NCBI GenBank assembly: GCA_009982845.1
Contig: JAADKB010000008.1
Location: 930,001-994,000, forward strand
Source of the DNA: Delphinella strobiligena
Taxonomy: Eukaryota > Ascomycota > Dothideomycetes > Dothideales > Dothioraceae
Length of the DNA stretch: 64,000 nt
Reading direction: 5' to 3'
Shown here: positions 20,556 to 32,547 of the stretch, in pieces
Layout: each line of letters starts with the position of its first letter
Position numbering within the stretch: the first letter of the stretch is position 1
Translations under genes and position numbers: made by a program
The notes under the pieces: model-generated
What the model saw: the letters and a program-made list of their open reading frames with translations, nothing else
Database searches by the model: none
What the model was told of the DNA's origin: nothing

Positions 20556-21303
20556 GTTGGCAGTCAAATAAAAATTGATGATAATCACGAGGAAATGACA
20601 GATTACGCTCTCAAAATGTCATGGCTTGGACTTTGGTGAGCCTTTCCCGTCGCTTTAAAGGTCGCTTGAATGTATACGCTGCGGAAATCACGTATATTGA
20701 CGAATACACCAAATGAACGGTGGCATGGCTTTGATCTCAGATGTGTTTTTTTTTCGTCATACTTGCATGGCCGATCTTTGAAACGTAGATAGCTTGTGGC
20801 ATTGCAACTTCATATCGACCAATTTCTACAGTTACATTCCCCCATCTCTACTATTCGCATGCAGTGGCATGCTGTTCACAGAAAACAGCCTAGACCATAA
20901 TAGGAAGGTGGATTTTCCTGCGGTGCCTTGAAGTGGATGACAATGTATGCGGCAGGTTTCTTGACTGGCACGCCGTAACACATGTGGCTTGCTTTTCGCC
21001 AGGCAGCAATGTGAGAGTTATAGTGCGTGCGCTACATTATCATCAATCCTTCGTATGAGTCACGTTTTCGTTCCATAGCTGATTATAAAAGAAATGTGAA
21101 ATATCATACCGCTTGTACCTGTCACTCGTAATCTCTACCTTATCATCAAGTCCCGCCCGCATCTCATAACCACAATTCGAGCATTTTTGATATACATCCG
21201 TGACATCGTACCAGGCGTCGTTCTTTCCACCCCAACTCCCCGTCTTCCCTCTTTTCTCTTAAAACAACACAAAAACGAAAGAAGAAACAAAAAAGCATAA
21301 ATC
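20556..21303. other. Intergenic, nothing recognised
   Basis: About 750 bp between two plus-strand genes. It contains a short T-run near 20750 and purine-rich leader sequence just before 21304. No gene is supported. Confidence 0.45.
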
Positions 21304-22127
21304 ATGGCAAACACATTCAAATCCAAAAACCTCATCTACCGCGCCCTCGACTTCCCCACAGACGACACCTTCATCCTGTCTCGCATCCGGGACCACCAAT
21401 CCCAGGCACAATCGTATCCCGGCCTCCCCATGCCAGGAAGTAAAGCTGACTTTGAGGATGTCAAGAAATATTATGAGGGATGTTTGATTATTGTGGTGAT
21501 TTGTTTGCCTTCTGCTAAGGAGGGTCCGGGGGAGGATGAGGGTCAAGGGGGGAAGGAGGAGAGTCGTGGGGAGGATGTTCCTATCGGCACCATCAGTCTT
21601 AGTTCTTTGCCTCCCCGATTCGTCCATCATAGACGCGCCGAGATAGGGGTGCAGATGGTGGAGGGGTATAGAGGGAAGGGATATGGGAGTGAGGCTATCG
21701 AATGGATTCTGCAGTATGGTTTTCAGATAGTTGGATTGCATCGGATCGGTGAGTTTTCTTTTCCTTCTCCTTCTTTTTTCTCTTGTCTTTTCTGCTTCGA
21801 TTTCTGCTTCGTCTGTTGTGAATGCATGCGTGCACCGAGTCACTGCTCCGTGGAATCAATCCATCATATCGCGGATGTCGGAGATGGAAACCTTTGTTGT
21901 AACCTTTGTCTTCTTACTGACGGTTGTAAGGTATTGGTGGGTTTGGTTACAACCAGAGAGCGCTAGATCTCTACGAACGTCTTGGTTTCGTCGTCGAGTC
22001 AAGGACTAGGGACTTTTATTGGTACGATGGGGGTTGGCATGACGGCGTGGGGCTTTCTATGCTTGAGCACGAGTGGAGGGCCAGGAGTGACAGGAAACTG
22101 CTCGAGGCTGAGCGTAAGTCTGTATGA
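21304..22127 (+). CDS. GNAT-family N-acetyltransferase
   Basis: Predicted acetyl-CoA-dependent N-acetyltransferase of the RimJ/RimL-like type; substrate unknown. The exons are 21304-21748 and 21931-22127, joined in phase as HRI|GIGGFGYN, giving 213 residues. The acetyl-CoA loop is QMVEGYRGKGYGSEAI, followed by WILQYGFQIVGLHRI and, in exon 2, NQRALDLYERLGFVVESRTRD, the standard C-terminal GNAT strand and helix. A Gly/Glu-rich insertion (about residues 77-97) interrupts the second strand and is probably a surface loop. Near the 3' end GCGTAAGTCTG could act as a donor to acceptors near 22197-22209, replacing the last residues with a short tail ending near 22242. The simple stop at 22127 is my primary call. 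Confidence 0.8.
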
Positions 22128-22416
22128 ACAAGTTGATGCTGCTCAGACTTCCTGCAATCTCGGTGGGTAAATGGTGGATGATGATGACATGGACAGAAAC
22201 AACAGGTTGGAGACGAGTTCGTGGGTCCGCGAAAGACATTTAAGCGATCGTGCTATTAATATGGTTGGCTAGTGATATAATGTACAAGGTCTGTACCCTT
22301 GAGCTCTTCTTTAAGCTGAGCCCCAAGGAATTAGTCATTCAATCTACGGTGCTAAGTCTACTGCTGCATATCTCATATTCTCCTTCCCTTGTCTCATCCA
22401 CTCGCAAGAAGACTTC

Positions 22417-24852
22417 TCAACCCGTCCATATGCTTGCCGAACGCGAGCGGTCTTTCACGTATATATCCTCATCCTGCTGATCGACCAGCTTGGAGAGATG
22501 ATCCATCTGCGTCTTCAATCTAACAAGCAGATTCTTGATATCTTCCTGTGACTTGGCCCTGTTCTCCATCTTTGTCACGGTCGGGCTTTGTGCTTCCTCC
22601 TCCTCCAACTCGTATTTGGGAGCAGGTAGCACTGTCGGGTATCGAGCGGCCCGCCTGTTTGCAAGCAGCGACTTGGCCGACTTTTGCCAGACCGAAGGTT
22701 GCTGTTTAGTTTGATGAAGCCCCGTCTGATAGTCTGGATGAGCAACCTCGTGGAGTTTCTCATAGAGCCTAATGGCGACCACATGTGGGAGGTGGGAAGC
22801 CTTTAGAAGAAAGATGCGTGTACCGCGGAGAGTGTTCGCCGAGAGGAAGATCCGGAGTGGCCACAATGCCAGAGGTATCAGATTGAATGGTGGCAAGAAG
22901 TACGTCAATCGCTTCGACGTCGAAGATTCTAGTACATAGACCGAGTACACAAACAAGTACTCTTCTCTTGCATGGTCGATGACTCTCGTCAAGCTGTTTG
23001 TCAGGAACGAGATGAGTGACTTCACGAGAAGCATTTGTGTCAAAGTCACAAAGATCAGCATCAGTGGCATTCCAAGGTATGGCGAGATTTTGTCAGCCAA
23101 TTCCAGCGGGGCGGTGTTGCCAAAGAAGACCTGGGTCAAAGCAAACGCCATCTCCCCGACAGTGAAGTAGCCTCTGGCAAGCAGACAGAAGGTAGTGAGG
23201 AACCCAGCAAACGCCACGACGATAATGCTGAGGAACTTGATGAACTCCATAGTCATGGCGCTGAGACATGGTATCAGCATCCCAAAATACGGATGAATGA
23301 TCAAGAGCGAAAAGATACGAGGCACAAGGAAGAGTGCCATTAGAGATAGAATGTCGAAAGCAATTTCGAAGGTTTTATCGTCTCCGTGGACAAGGCCGAT
23401 CACACCTATGCACGTCAGCAGCAAGTTCAAGAACAGCAGAGCCACAGAGCCATTGCATTAAAGAGTCCTGCAAACTTACGTGCGACACAAAACGCAATTC
23501 CAATGAGGATGATGAGTATGTCCCACAAGCTGCCCGATAAGTCAGTCTGACTAGTCCATTTTCTCGGAATGGAGCTTTGACAGCCAATCATCACCAATAA
23601 CAGTTGACAATTGTGAGGCGGGTGTCGCTACAGCAGAACGATACGAGTCCTAAGTACTTGGCCACTTTGCAGGGCCCTTCATAGCAACCGACACTCGGGA
23701 AGTGTAGCCTCGAATACGCCCGCCTCGCAACAGAAATCTGTTTGGTGACGACTGACTCCAAAACCACTCGCACTTCAGGGCAGCTCACCTCCAGAAATCG
23801 CGAAGGTAAAAGGTTTTGCCGGCTTCCAGGTATTCGTTGAACTCTGAGAAATTTATCAGCACTTTAATATTACCCGGCGGTAGTGGTGGTTTTCGTCATA
23901 CCGTTGTACGCGAATGAGGTTAACCAGATATCCAGCAAGATCTCAAGAACAGTCACTCGGTGGAACTGCCGCTGTAAGATTACCGCATAATACAACCCGA
24001 GAAAGGCTGCGAAGAACAGAAATTCGAATGCTTTGAGATACATTGGCACTCTGATACGCGCGAAGGGATCACTCGTTTTGCGCTGGTATGCCTGAGCATG
24101 CTTGACCGCGTCGGTGCTCAGTTTATCCCAGAAGACTACATCGCCTTTCCATATGGCGTCGACGATTCTTTGAATGGGTTTTTGGCTTAGGAACACCTTT
24201 GCTCCAGAAATTGCTGCTATCTCAAGCGCATTGAGACCTTCAAAATACACAGCATACTCGGACTTTTTGTGGCCAGACTCAGTAGTACCGTTTCTCATGA
24301 GTAAGGGAGAGCTTTCGCTCGCCAAGGTTCCGAGGATGGATTCCAGAGAGGGCATTTCGGATTCATTTTGCCTCAGTCGATGCCCGGAGGATTGTTCTTC
24401 AAATTCGGGAAGCTCGTAAAGCAGATCTAATTTCTCGGGCTCAGAAAGCAAGTTCACGAGCTTCAATGCAAGAGCTTCACATGCTAGCGCTCTTGTTGCA
24501 TTGATGTCGTCCTCATCTGTCTCAAGGGAACCAAAATGACCTCTGAGGGCCCTGTTCACAAGCCATCAGTCTGTGACTTGGTCAAAAGAGATCCAGGGAA
24601 CACACACAAGATTGCATGAATGAGAGCGATATGATGAACGTCCGCATGTAGATAATAGACTAGAGGGTTAAGCAGTGAATCATGCTTTAGCTCATCAAAC
24701 GTGAGAGGACGATTAACAAGCTTAATGAGAGATCTGAGGAACGTGAGCAGCTATGCTAAGAACTGAAAGCAACCATCGAACCTAGATAGCTTTGACACCA
24801 GACTATCGAAAGACTCCTTCCCATTGATGGCTGGAAGGCTTGATTTCTCCAT
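22417..24852 (-). CDS. YVC1: TRP-family cation channel, Yvc1-like
   Basis: Likely a vacuolar, Ca2+-permeable cation channel of the fungal TRP family. The six-exon model (24852-24782, 24733-24608, 24551-23902, 23843-23789, 23529-23480, 23405-22417) keeps phase at all joins and gives 646 residues. The cytosolic N-terminal region includes TRALACEALALKLVNLLSE. The transmembrane core holds YLKAFEFLFFAAFLGLYYAV, AYNEFNEYLEAGKTFYLRDF, SLWDILIILIGIAFCVARV, AFDILSLMALFLVPRIFSLL and PYFGMLIPCL. The pore region is GEMAFALTQVFFGNTAPL. The conserved post-pore segment is DHAREEYLFVYSVYVLESST, and the C-terminus is helical and charged. All match the family order. The N-terminus is shorter than in most homologues, so an upstream exon could be missing. 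Confidence 0.85.
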
Positions 24853-26051
24853 ATCGCTTGCAAAATCGGTAACAAAGCCTTGTAGAGCAGAGGAAGCATG
24901 TTTTGTTACATGTGCGATTTAATATAAACTTGATCGACGCGCCAAGACATGCTCGAAACATGGCGGATAACTTTGCAAGATAACTTAGCTTGACCGCATC
25001 CATTTTGTAAGGGCTGTTGTACCTTGCAACTGTGTTGTTGTCGTATTCTCGCTGATCTATGGCCATCAATTGGCAAGCGTGGTTGCGACTAAGATAAGGC
25101 GCTTCGGTTTCCGCCTTACGGTTGTTCTATCAGTTGAATCCCAGGAGCGTAGCACATCAAGAATGTACGGGAAGCAGGAGACATCTACTGCGAGAGATGC
25201 ATACTGCGACGTCTCCATACCAGCAAGAATCGTATTCAGAAGCTGTCTAGACAGCCCAATTGGGGTTTCTGTAGTATTTTCGCGTCACTTGACTACGAAA
25301 TCTCGTAAAGCAATTCCGTGGTCCGCTGTCAAGCTTTAGACCGACTCTATCGTGTGTTCGCATATCGGCATCCAGACTTGCGGTGAAGAATTATGAGAGC
25401 ATTAGGGATGCATAGATCAGGTCGGCGGCGTCATCAATCTGAATAGTTAGTGGTGACGGGGCGTCGGCATCAGAAGGACAGCTGCCGCCCTGTGCTCAGT
25501 ACATAATTCGCCGGCGCCTTCGACATTCTCCTCGTCGACAACATCGCCGAGCACATAGCTATAAAAAATAGGCGTCAGCGATATGGAAACCTGAAAGTGA
25601 CAATGTTTTTGGAACAAGAGACTCGCGTCATGATCAAGAAGAGATTCCCAAAACCGAGGCTTGAATGCAGCAACACCTTATTACGTTCTACATTGACCGC
25701 CAGTCAATTGCACCGCCAGCGACTGTAGGAAGGTATACTCGTAGAAGTCATCTTACTGGTTCTTTAATCCCAATATGATACAGGGATTTGACAGTCATGG
25801 CGATGCTACAACATCTTCATTCGAGCACCGGTCTGGTCGAGCTGGACCGATAATATATATTTCTATCGAAATCAGGGCGCGCAATCTATACCGTCCTCAA
25901 TTCTAATTGATAAACAATACGTAGTGAACTGGATATGCTTAAGCCACTCTAAAACGCGTCACTTCTGCACTCCGCTGGTTGTCAATTCCTAACCATGTAA
26001 GCATGTTAAGTGCTCTTTATCCAATTCAAGCAATAAGACATTCAATGAGCT
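24853..26051. other. Intergenic, nothing recognised
   Basis: This 1.2-kb stretch between the channel start and the GH72 stop has no convincing coding frame, repeat or RNA gene. If the channel has an extra 5' exon it would lie in the first few hundred bases. Confidence 0.45.
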
Positions 26052-27677
26052 TTAAAGAGCAAAGACAACGGCACCGACGGCGAGCACCAGGACGCCAGGA
26101 GCACTGACACCGGTGAGGGCATTGGCAGCGCCAGTGGCAGCAGAGCTAGCCGTGGCATCGCTCGATGCAGTGGCTGATGCTGACTGGGTCTTGGTGACGA
26201 TCGAGCTGGTCTTGCCGCTGCTGGAAGCTGCAGAGGAAGTGATGTCTTCGGTTTCGTCACCACGAGGTTCGTTGCTGCCATTGGTGGCCTTGATGACCAG
26301 ATCCTTGATCTCGGAGCCGTCAGTACCATAGACTGAGCTCTTGACAGACGTCTGAGTCACTGAGACGATGGTTCCAGTTGGTGCGTTCGAGATACCGGAA
26401 GAGATGACCTCGTTAGCGCCTGGTGGAGGGGTGGGGATGTTCCACTCGGTGACGAATCCATCTCCAGAGATAAGGTCCTTGGCGCAGGTAGGTGGGTTCT
26501 TAGATGTTGCAGTGGAGTTGTGGGCCTCAAGAAGAGTCATGTTGAGCTTGTTAAACTGTTTCTGAAGACTGTTGTAGTCGCTACGCAACTGGAGAGTGCC
26601 GTTGGAATAGATGTCAACAAGACCATAGTTGGAATCCTCTTGAGAATACTCATAGACGAGACCTCCAGACAAGGTGGTCATCTCAGGTCCATAAAGGGCT
26701 TGCACCTCATCGAACACACGAGGACTCACTGCATTGCACCCGTACTCTGAGTAGAAGACAGGGGTCGCGGTGTTGGCAAACATGGCGGCAAGGTCGTTGT
26801 AACCTGAGCTCTTAAAGGTTGCGTCACCACCGCACCAGGAGTACGAGTTGAGACCAAAGAAATCAGAACGAGACATATCGCTCTCGTCGCCATCCAGAGC
26901 GCACTGGAAGTAGGCCCAAGTGTCCTGAAGAATATCACGAACGTCTGCCGCGCTGTAACCGACAGGGATCTGTCTCTTGGAGTTGTTCTTGATGTAGTTC
27001 TTAAGATCTCTGATGACCGCTCTGATGACTTGGGGGTTTCCGTTTGATGCTGACGGGACGTCATTGATGACTTCATTTCCAGCGAAGAAGCCCAAGGTGT
27101 TAGGATAGTTCTTGAAGGCCTCAACCACGGCAAAAGTGTGCTCGAGATACGAGGTGTAGTAAGAACTCCAGGGATCTCCTCGGTTGATAGACTGGCCTAG
27201 GGAGGTGAGATCAGTTGGGATCTAATGAAAGAGAGTTTAATAGATGGAAATATACCGGAGAGTGGACTGTTGACATCAAGGATCATGTAAATGCCGACAG
27301 AGTTGAAAATGCTTGCGCATTCATCGTGGTTCAAAGTTGGGTCAACGTTGTAAGAGCGGATAGTGTTGACTCCAAGCTTCTGCATCAAAGCAGCATCACG
27401 AACGCAGGCCGTTCCGTTGCTCAGAGGGTCTTGGGAGTTGGTACTGCCGTAGGCACCTTGTCCACCAGGCTGGTAGTCAACACCAACAATGACGAAGCGA
27501 TCACTGGTCTCAGAATCGACAAAGTTCGACCCCTTGACCTCGATAGGGTTAACAGCTGAAACACTGGCAAGGAAAGGAAGCAGGCAAGCTGCCGAAGTGG
27601 CAATCTGGGGTAGCCATGGTTAGTCTATCGCCAGACAGTCGTAAATGCATGTGGTTCTAACGTACTGAACTGCGCAT
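26052..27677 (-). CDS. GH72 beta-1,3-glucanosyltransferase, GPI-anchored (Gel/Gas family)
   Basis: Cell-surface enzyme that cuts and re-joins beta-1,3-glucan chains during wall assembly. The exons are 27677-27666 (only four codons), 27604-27256 and 27196-26052, joined in phase to 501 residues. The signal peptide is MRSSIATSAACLLPFLASVS. The GH72 body has ILDVNSPLSGQS (across intron 2). The acid/base Glu sits in GNEVIND (about E162) and the nucleophile Glu in YSEYGCN (about E271), the same spacing as in known Gas1/Gel1 enzymes. A Ser/Thr-rich linker and the hydrophobic tail GVLVLAVGAVVFAL indicate a GPI anchor. There is no Cys-rich X8/CBM43 module, so it belongs to the subgroup without that domain. 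Intron 2 has two possible acceptors; only the one at 27197 keeps the frame. Confidence 0.92.
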
Positions 27678-28742
27678 TCTGCAAATCTCAAGTTAGAGAG
27701 CTGGAGATCTACGAGAGACGAGCGCACAGAAATCGAAATCGCCGAAAGAATGAGGCGATTGAATCGAGAAGAAAGCAGGAAGACCAGAGAGGCACAGCCA
27801 GACAATGAGTGACAGCCTTGTAAGGAGCGAAGGCGAGATGGTTGAACAGACTACAGTGTGAGTGGACCATGTTATTATACCTTACCTGGTGGGCAAGTGC
27901 ACATCGGGTGGACACTGCAACAGAGCTACCATATTTCTGATGCTGGGCGCTAATCTATGGGTCGCTCATAGAGCCTTAGGAGATTTCCGTATACCAAATT
28001 GGCATGGTTTCACTTTTACTAGCATGTATAGGCCACATAGCACCCTCATCTCTGGTAAAATTCGTCTGAACTTCACGTTCAAAGGTCATATAGGGGTGTA
28101 ATCGAGTTTGTAAAGAAGAACTCTATACTGGCTCCTGCGTCGGGCGATCAGAATAAAATGTCAACCATTACTTTAAAGCACATGAAGCATACGAGAGATC
28201 TACGATATGGCAGATGTCAGAATCGCCTTTATGCGGGAGATATACGCCAAGATGCTGCTAATTCAGCCATCCGCCAACACTAATTCCTGCTTATCCTCGG
28301 TAGAGGCGGCTGTTTCAGGCGGCCGAGAAAGGCCCTGACACGCTACTGGCTTGGACCAGCAGCATGGGTACAGTAAGGTATTTAAGAACTTACTCTACAG
28401 CCCTCGGCCCGGCTTACAATCAAAGCAGTCCCTCTATTCTGGCTACACTTCTAGAGTCCGACTACTCTCAGCAGTATAGAACATCGAAAACTCATGAGAT
28501 GATAAGTAAGGTAAGAAGCCCGGCTGATCGGCGCTCGTATTGGGAACAGGTTCGCATTGCGATGTAGGGCTCTAGACAACCTCGTGACTTGGCCCTAAGC
28601 TGCACAGATTAAGGTCGTGTTCGAATACGGAATCCATAGATTGTAAGCTAATTGATAATTATTCGTCCGGTGAAAGCGGTGCAATTCTCATCCCAGTCAT
28701 TCAAAGCAGAGTCTCGTCCATTATAGGGAGATTATAGCTAGC
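27678..28742. other. Intergenic, nothing recognised
   Basis: This 1.06 kb holds the upstream region of the GH72 gene and the downstream flank of the oxidoreductase gene. Only short reading frames without recognisable content occur. Confidence 0.45.
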
Positions 28743-30012
28743 TTACAGTTTCAGGAGCAATTTTCCGGTCGTCTTGCGTCCTTCGAGGTCCTTCGCAAAG
28801 AGTCAGTCACGAACGTGTTCGGTATCCAATTGCATAAAATTCCTACCTCGTGTGCTCTAGCGACTTCGGCAAGAGGGTACACTTCATGGATTCGTACATC
28901 AAGCTTGTCCTTAGTAATGAAACCAAAGAGCTCGTTTGTGTTTGTCTCGAATTCATCGCGAGTAGCAATGTAGTTGAACAGTGTTGGCCTCAAGAGCTTG
29001 GCGTTCTTAGGTGAAAGACGTCTGCATTTTGTTAGCAAGATTTTCCACGGCCACCCAAACACCAAGTCTTTGCAAACATACGCAATAGCAAATGGCGGTA
29101 CGGCGCCAGAAGCATTTCCGAAACTGGCCATTGTTCCTTTCCTGGCGAGGCAATCCATGCTCAAGTCGAATGTCGACTTGCCCACGCCATCAAACACAGC
29201 CTTGACACCTTCACCGCCAGTCACTTCGAGAACCTTGCTCTTCACGTCCTCGTGGCTATAGTTGATGAGCACCTCGGCGCCGGCTTTCCTGGCGAGATCG
29301 ATCTTCTCTTGGGTACTTGCAGTGCCGATTGTCCTTGCACCTACTGCAGCAAGAAGCTGACACAGCCACAAGCCGACACCACCAGCTGCGGCATGTACAA
29401 GCACCCAATCGCCCTTTTGTACGTGGTAAGCCTCTCGGATGAGGGTCAATGCGGTCAAGCCTTGTAAAAGGGCAGCTGAGGCAATAGTTGGTTCTATTCC
29501 AGAGGGGATCTTGATCGCTTTGGCGGCAGGAGCTGCGGTGTATTCACCGTAGGTTGCCTCGCTGAGGTACACAACGCGGTCGCCAGCCTTGAGGCCATGA
29601 GGAGTATTGGGTCCAGTTGCAACGATGGTGCCTTCCGCCTCGCGACCAAGCATATATGGCATCTTAGGAGCGGGATAGAGACCCGTACGAAAGTATCTGT
29701 ATGAATTGATATCAGGGGAGCTGCACCTGCAGATGGAAGTCACTTTTCTCACGTGTCGATATAGTTGATGCCGACATAGTCGTTCTTGACCAAGACTTGT
29801 CCTTCCTTGGCCTCTGGGACTGGTAGGTCCGTCTTGTATTGCAGCACCTCAGTGCCGCCGTTCTTCTCTATGATGACACCCTTCATCGTCTTGGGAATGG
29901 ATGTTGAAGCCATGGTACGAAATCTGGGGTGAATATGCGAGGATAGAAGCTGAAGTCTAGGGGCAGAGCTCAGTGTTCGGGCTGTGGAAGTGGTGAGTCG
30001 TAAGAGAGTCAT
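28743..30012 (-). CDS. NADPH:quinone oxidoreductase (zeta-crystallin type MDR)
   Basis: Predicted NADPH-dependent quinone reductase of the medium-chain dehydrogenase/reductase superfamily. The exons are 30012-29753, 29696-29082, 29021-28847 and 28790-28743; all joins keep phase, giving 365 residues. The substrate domain has KNDYVGINYIDTYFRTGLYP and LGREAEGTIVATG. The Rossmann fold has VLVHAAAGGVGLWLCQLLAA with the AAxGGVG loop, and KAVFDGVGKSTFDLSMDCL follows. The C-terminus AHEDLEGRKTTGKLLLKL is typical of the family. There are no zinc ligands, as expected for quinone reductases. The first ATG opens a 33-residue Arg/Ser/Leu-rich leader that looks like a mitochondrial presequence, and a second ATG at 29913 (MASTSIPKTMKGV) matches the cytosolic start of homologues, so both forms may be made. 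Confidence 0.9.
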
Positions 30013-30446
30013 ACAGTCTGTTTCAGATTTCCTTGGGAGCGTTACAATTTATGAAGCAATACCGACAGTTGTTTCGAGTTCAGTACTCGTAGCAATGTCA
30101 TCTTCGATGTTTGTAAGCTCCCCCCACAATCACATAATTTGTGCCCCGCATCTCCGTGGTCCAATTCCTCGGAGCGGAATCGTTGCCGCACCTGCTGCAA
30201 AACTTCGAAAATAACAATCGACCAGTTCGCATCACGAAGAAAGGTGGATTTAATCACAAAGTCAGCCATTCTTGCATTTCCATTACATCACAAGTATAGA
30301 CTATGTGAAAATTTGAAGATTATGAAACTTCGCCATGAGACGTCCGGGAGTCTCGAAACCTCTTCCTTCTCAGCAAAACCCACCATGTTTTACCCTCCTG
30401 TGGAACAGACCACTCCTTCCCCGGGAAGCAAGCATGTGAAGTGGTC
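30013..30446. other. Intergenic, nothing recognised
   Basis: 434 bp between the oxidoreductase start and the La-Arb1 stop; no feature beyond presumed promoter and 3' flank. Confidence 0.4.
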
Positions 30447-32547
30447 TTATTCTGAGGATGCATCTTCATCGACTGGAAGCATGCTACTCTCCTTGATCGA
30501 ATTGTCGTGATAACCTGCGTTTTCACGCTTGGCTGCTTTCTGCATCTCCCAGTATTCGTTTGGAAGAAGCTCGAAGAAAGAAGGCATCACGTTGGTCACA
30601 CTTTCGAGCCAATGGACGCCGTTGTCGAGACCTTTCAGCGTCGCTTCGACCTTCATGCCAATAAAGCAATGCTTCAGGATATCGTTCTCCCAGAAAAGGG
30701 TGAAGGTCTCCCCGAGTCGCTGCACACTGCGATCCTCTTCCAGGCTGTTTGAGTATGGCGCAAGAGGGTAGGTCCAGCGGCGACAGTAGAGCTCTCCTGT
30801 GGTCTTCAAGGAGGGGGTCTTTGATCTGAATGAATTGTAGCGCCGTTCTGTCTCTGCATCCGGGAATTCCACGGCAGTCACTTCAAAGCCCAATTTCTCT
30901 TCCCACAGCACTGTAAGCTCCGAGGTATCTGCCCTTTGATACTGTTCTAGCGTTCCATGGGCGGAAATGGCTGCCATCATGGTGTTCCTGGAATCTTCCT
31001 CGCTGCCACCAGAGTTGTCAGCTCCGGACCAGTCCTCTTGAGAGCTGAGAACATGAGCAAGGATCCCCCCGTGCAGTCTTGAAACAGCGCGATTAAAGTC
31101 ACCCGTGAGACGGTTTGCCACGCAAGTGACACGGTAAAGTTGACTGTCAGCGATGTTGCAGATTGCACGAGCGGCATAGATCTGGGCAGTGTATTCGGGG
31201 CATACGTCGTGGTGCAAAATATAGTTGTAGAAGTTGCGGAGGATGTTGATGCATCCCGAGATCTCGGATGGTGATTTGACACGCAGGTGAGTGAACAGCC
31301 ATTCCGAGGAACTTATTCGATTAGCCGGTATGCTTCAGTGCTTCGAACCGAACCACTTACAGGAAGCCTTTGGCGACACCTTCAAAGTCTACCTCCCATT
31401 TGTCTTCACTCAGGATGATATCTTCAAAGACATGATGAGTGGCAGTGATCGCGGCGATTTCTGCCGTGCTCCTGTCCTCAAGGTCTTCATCATCAACTCC
31501 ACCGCCGAACTGCTTCTGGCCGCCGGCAATGCCGCCATACTTCAAGAATTTGTTGAAAATGAGAGCCGTGTGCTGGTGGAATTTGCGTCTGTTTGTGTAA
31601 CGACTGATCGCAGTTTCGATACGACTAAGCTTGAATTAGTGTTGAATCCTGATCACATGTGTTGAACAACTTACGTCTCAAAAAGTATGTCACTGCATGC
31701 AAGGATTAGCTTGGTCACTCTCGACAACATTATGTACATACCTCTGATAGAGCTCTTGTTCCTGTGCAAAGACCGCTGGGGTGACAGGTGCGTCTGCCCA
31801 ATACTCCTCAAATCCGGTGGCTTTACGCTATTTTCGTTAGCAGCACTTACCCAACTGATAACTCGCCCCAAAAACTTACCATTCCCTTGGTCATCCATGG
31901 CTTGTCGGCTTGCATTTGCATAGCCCTCTTGTGCGCCTGTTCTTCGCGAGCGGCCTCCTCTGTCTGCGGGGCGACAGTTACAGGGCCAGTGAATGGAACC
32001 TTTCGCACTAGTGCTTTGTCGTTTTCAACAACGTCAAGGATCGTGCTCTTCTTCAGCGATGCGACCACAGATGTGTAGGGCTTGTACTTGCGCATTCTGG
32101 AAAAGCCGCATATGTGCTTGATGGATACTGGCTTGTTCTCACTGCCGCCGGTCTTTAGGAGCATATGGGCATCGCTGGGAAGGTTCTCGTCTGAGAAGTA
32201 GTATTCGACCTGGAAGTTGATTAGAAATGAACACATAAAATACAAGTGGGGGTACCTACTTGTCTACGAATTGCTTCACCTTCCGGGTGCTCTGGACGCT
32301 CAGGTGGTTGCCGTGGGACGAAGACCTGCTCCTCTTCGACTTGACCAGTGGTGGACTCAGCATTGCTTTGATCCAGTGGAGCTGGTTCCTCATGCTTGGG
32401 TACAGTAGCTTCGTTCTCAGTAGATCCTTCAGGCTTAGCCCATGCTTCCATTTCTGGAGGATGTGATAAGCTGTGGGAATCTTCAAGGTCTAGGCCATCA
32501 GCAAAGCGTTGAAGCAATGCCTTTCCGACAACGCCGTCCTCACTCAT
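30447..32547 (-). CDS. ARB1: La-motif protein fused to Argonaute siRNA chaperone Arb1
   Basis: The C-terminal two thirds match Arb1, a subunit of the ARC complex that holds duplex siRNA on Argonaute during RNAi-directed heterochromatin formation. Signatures are ATGFEEYWADAPVTPAVF, TRIETAISRYTNRRKF, STAEIAAITATHHVFED, WEVDFEGVAKGFLSS, NYILHHDVCPEYTAQIYAAR and GDFNRAVSRLHGG. The N-terminal part is an HTH La RNA-binding motif: RRQVEYYFSDENLPSDAHML, VSIKHICGFSRMRKYKPY, VVASLKKSTILDVV. Six exons (32547-32260, 32209-31880, 31827-31742, 31692-31675, 31624-31361, 31311-30447) all join in phase, giving 616 residues. Exon 4 is an 18-nt microexon. No stop or start separates the two parts, and no RRM follows the La motif as it would in a normal La protein. 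A gene-prediction artefact joining two genes is possible but has little room. Confidence 0.82.

Noticed and set aside
21259..21843. 194-codon frame antisense to the GNAT gene
   Set aside because: Overlaps a well-supported GNAT exon and its intron; composition (Arg/Lys run from a T/C-rich intron) is typical of a shadow.
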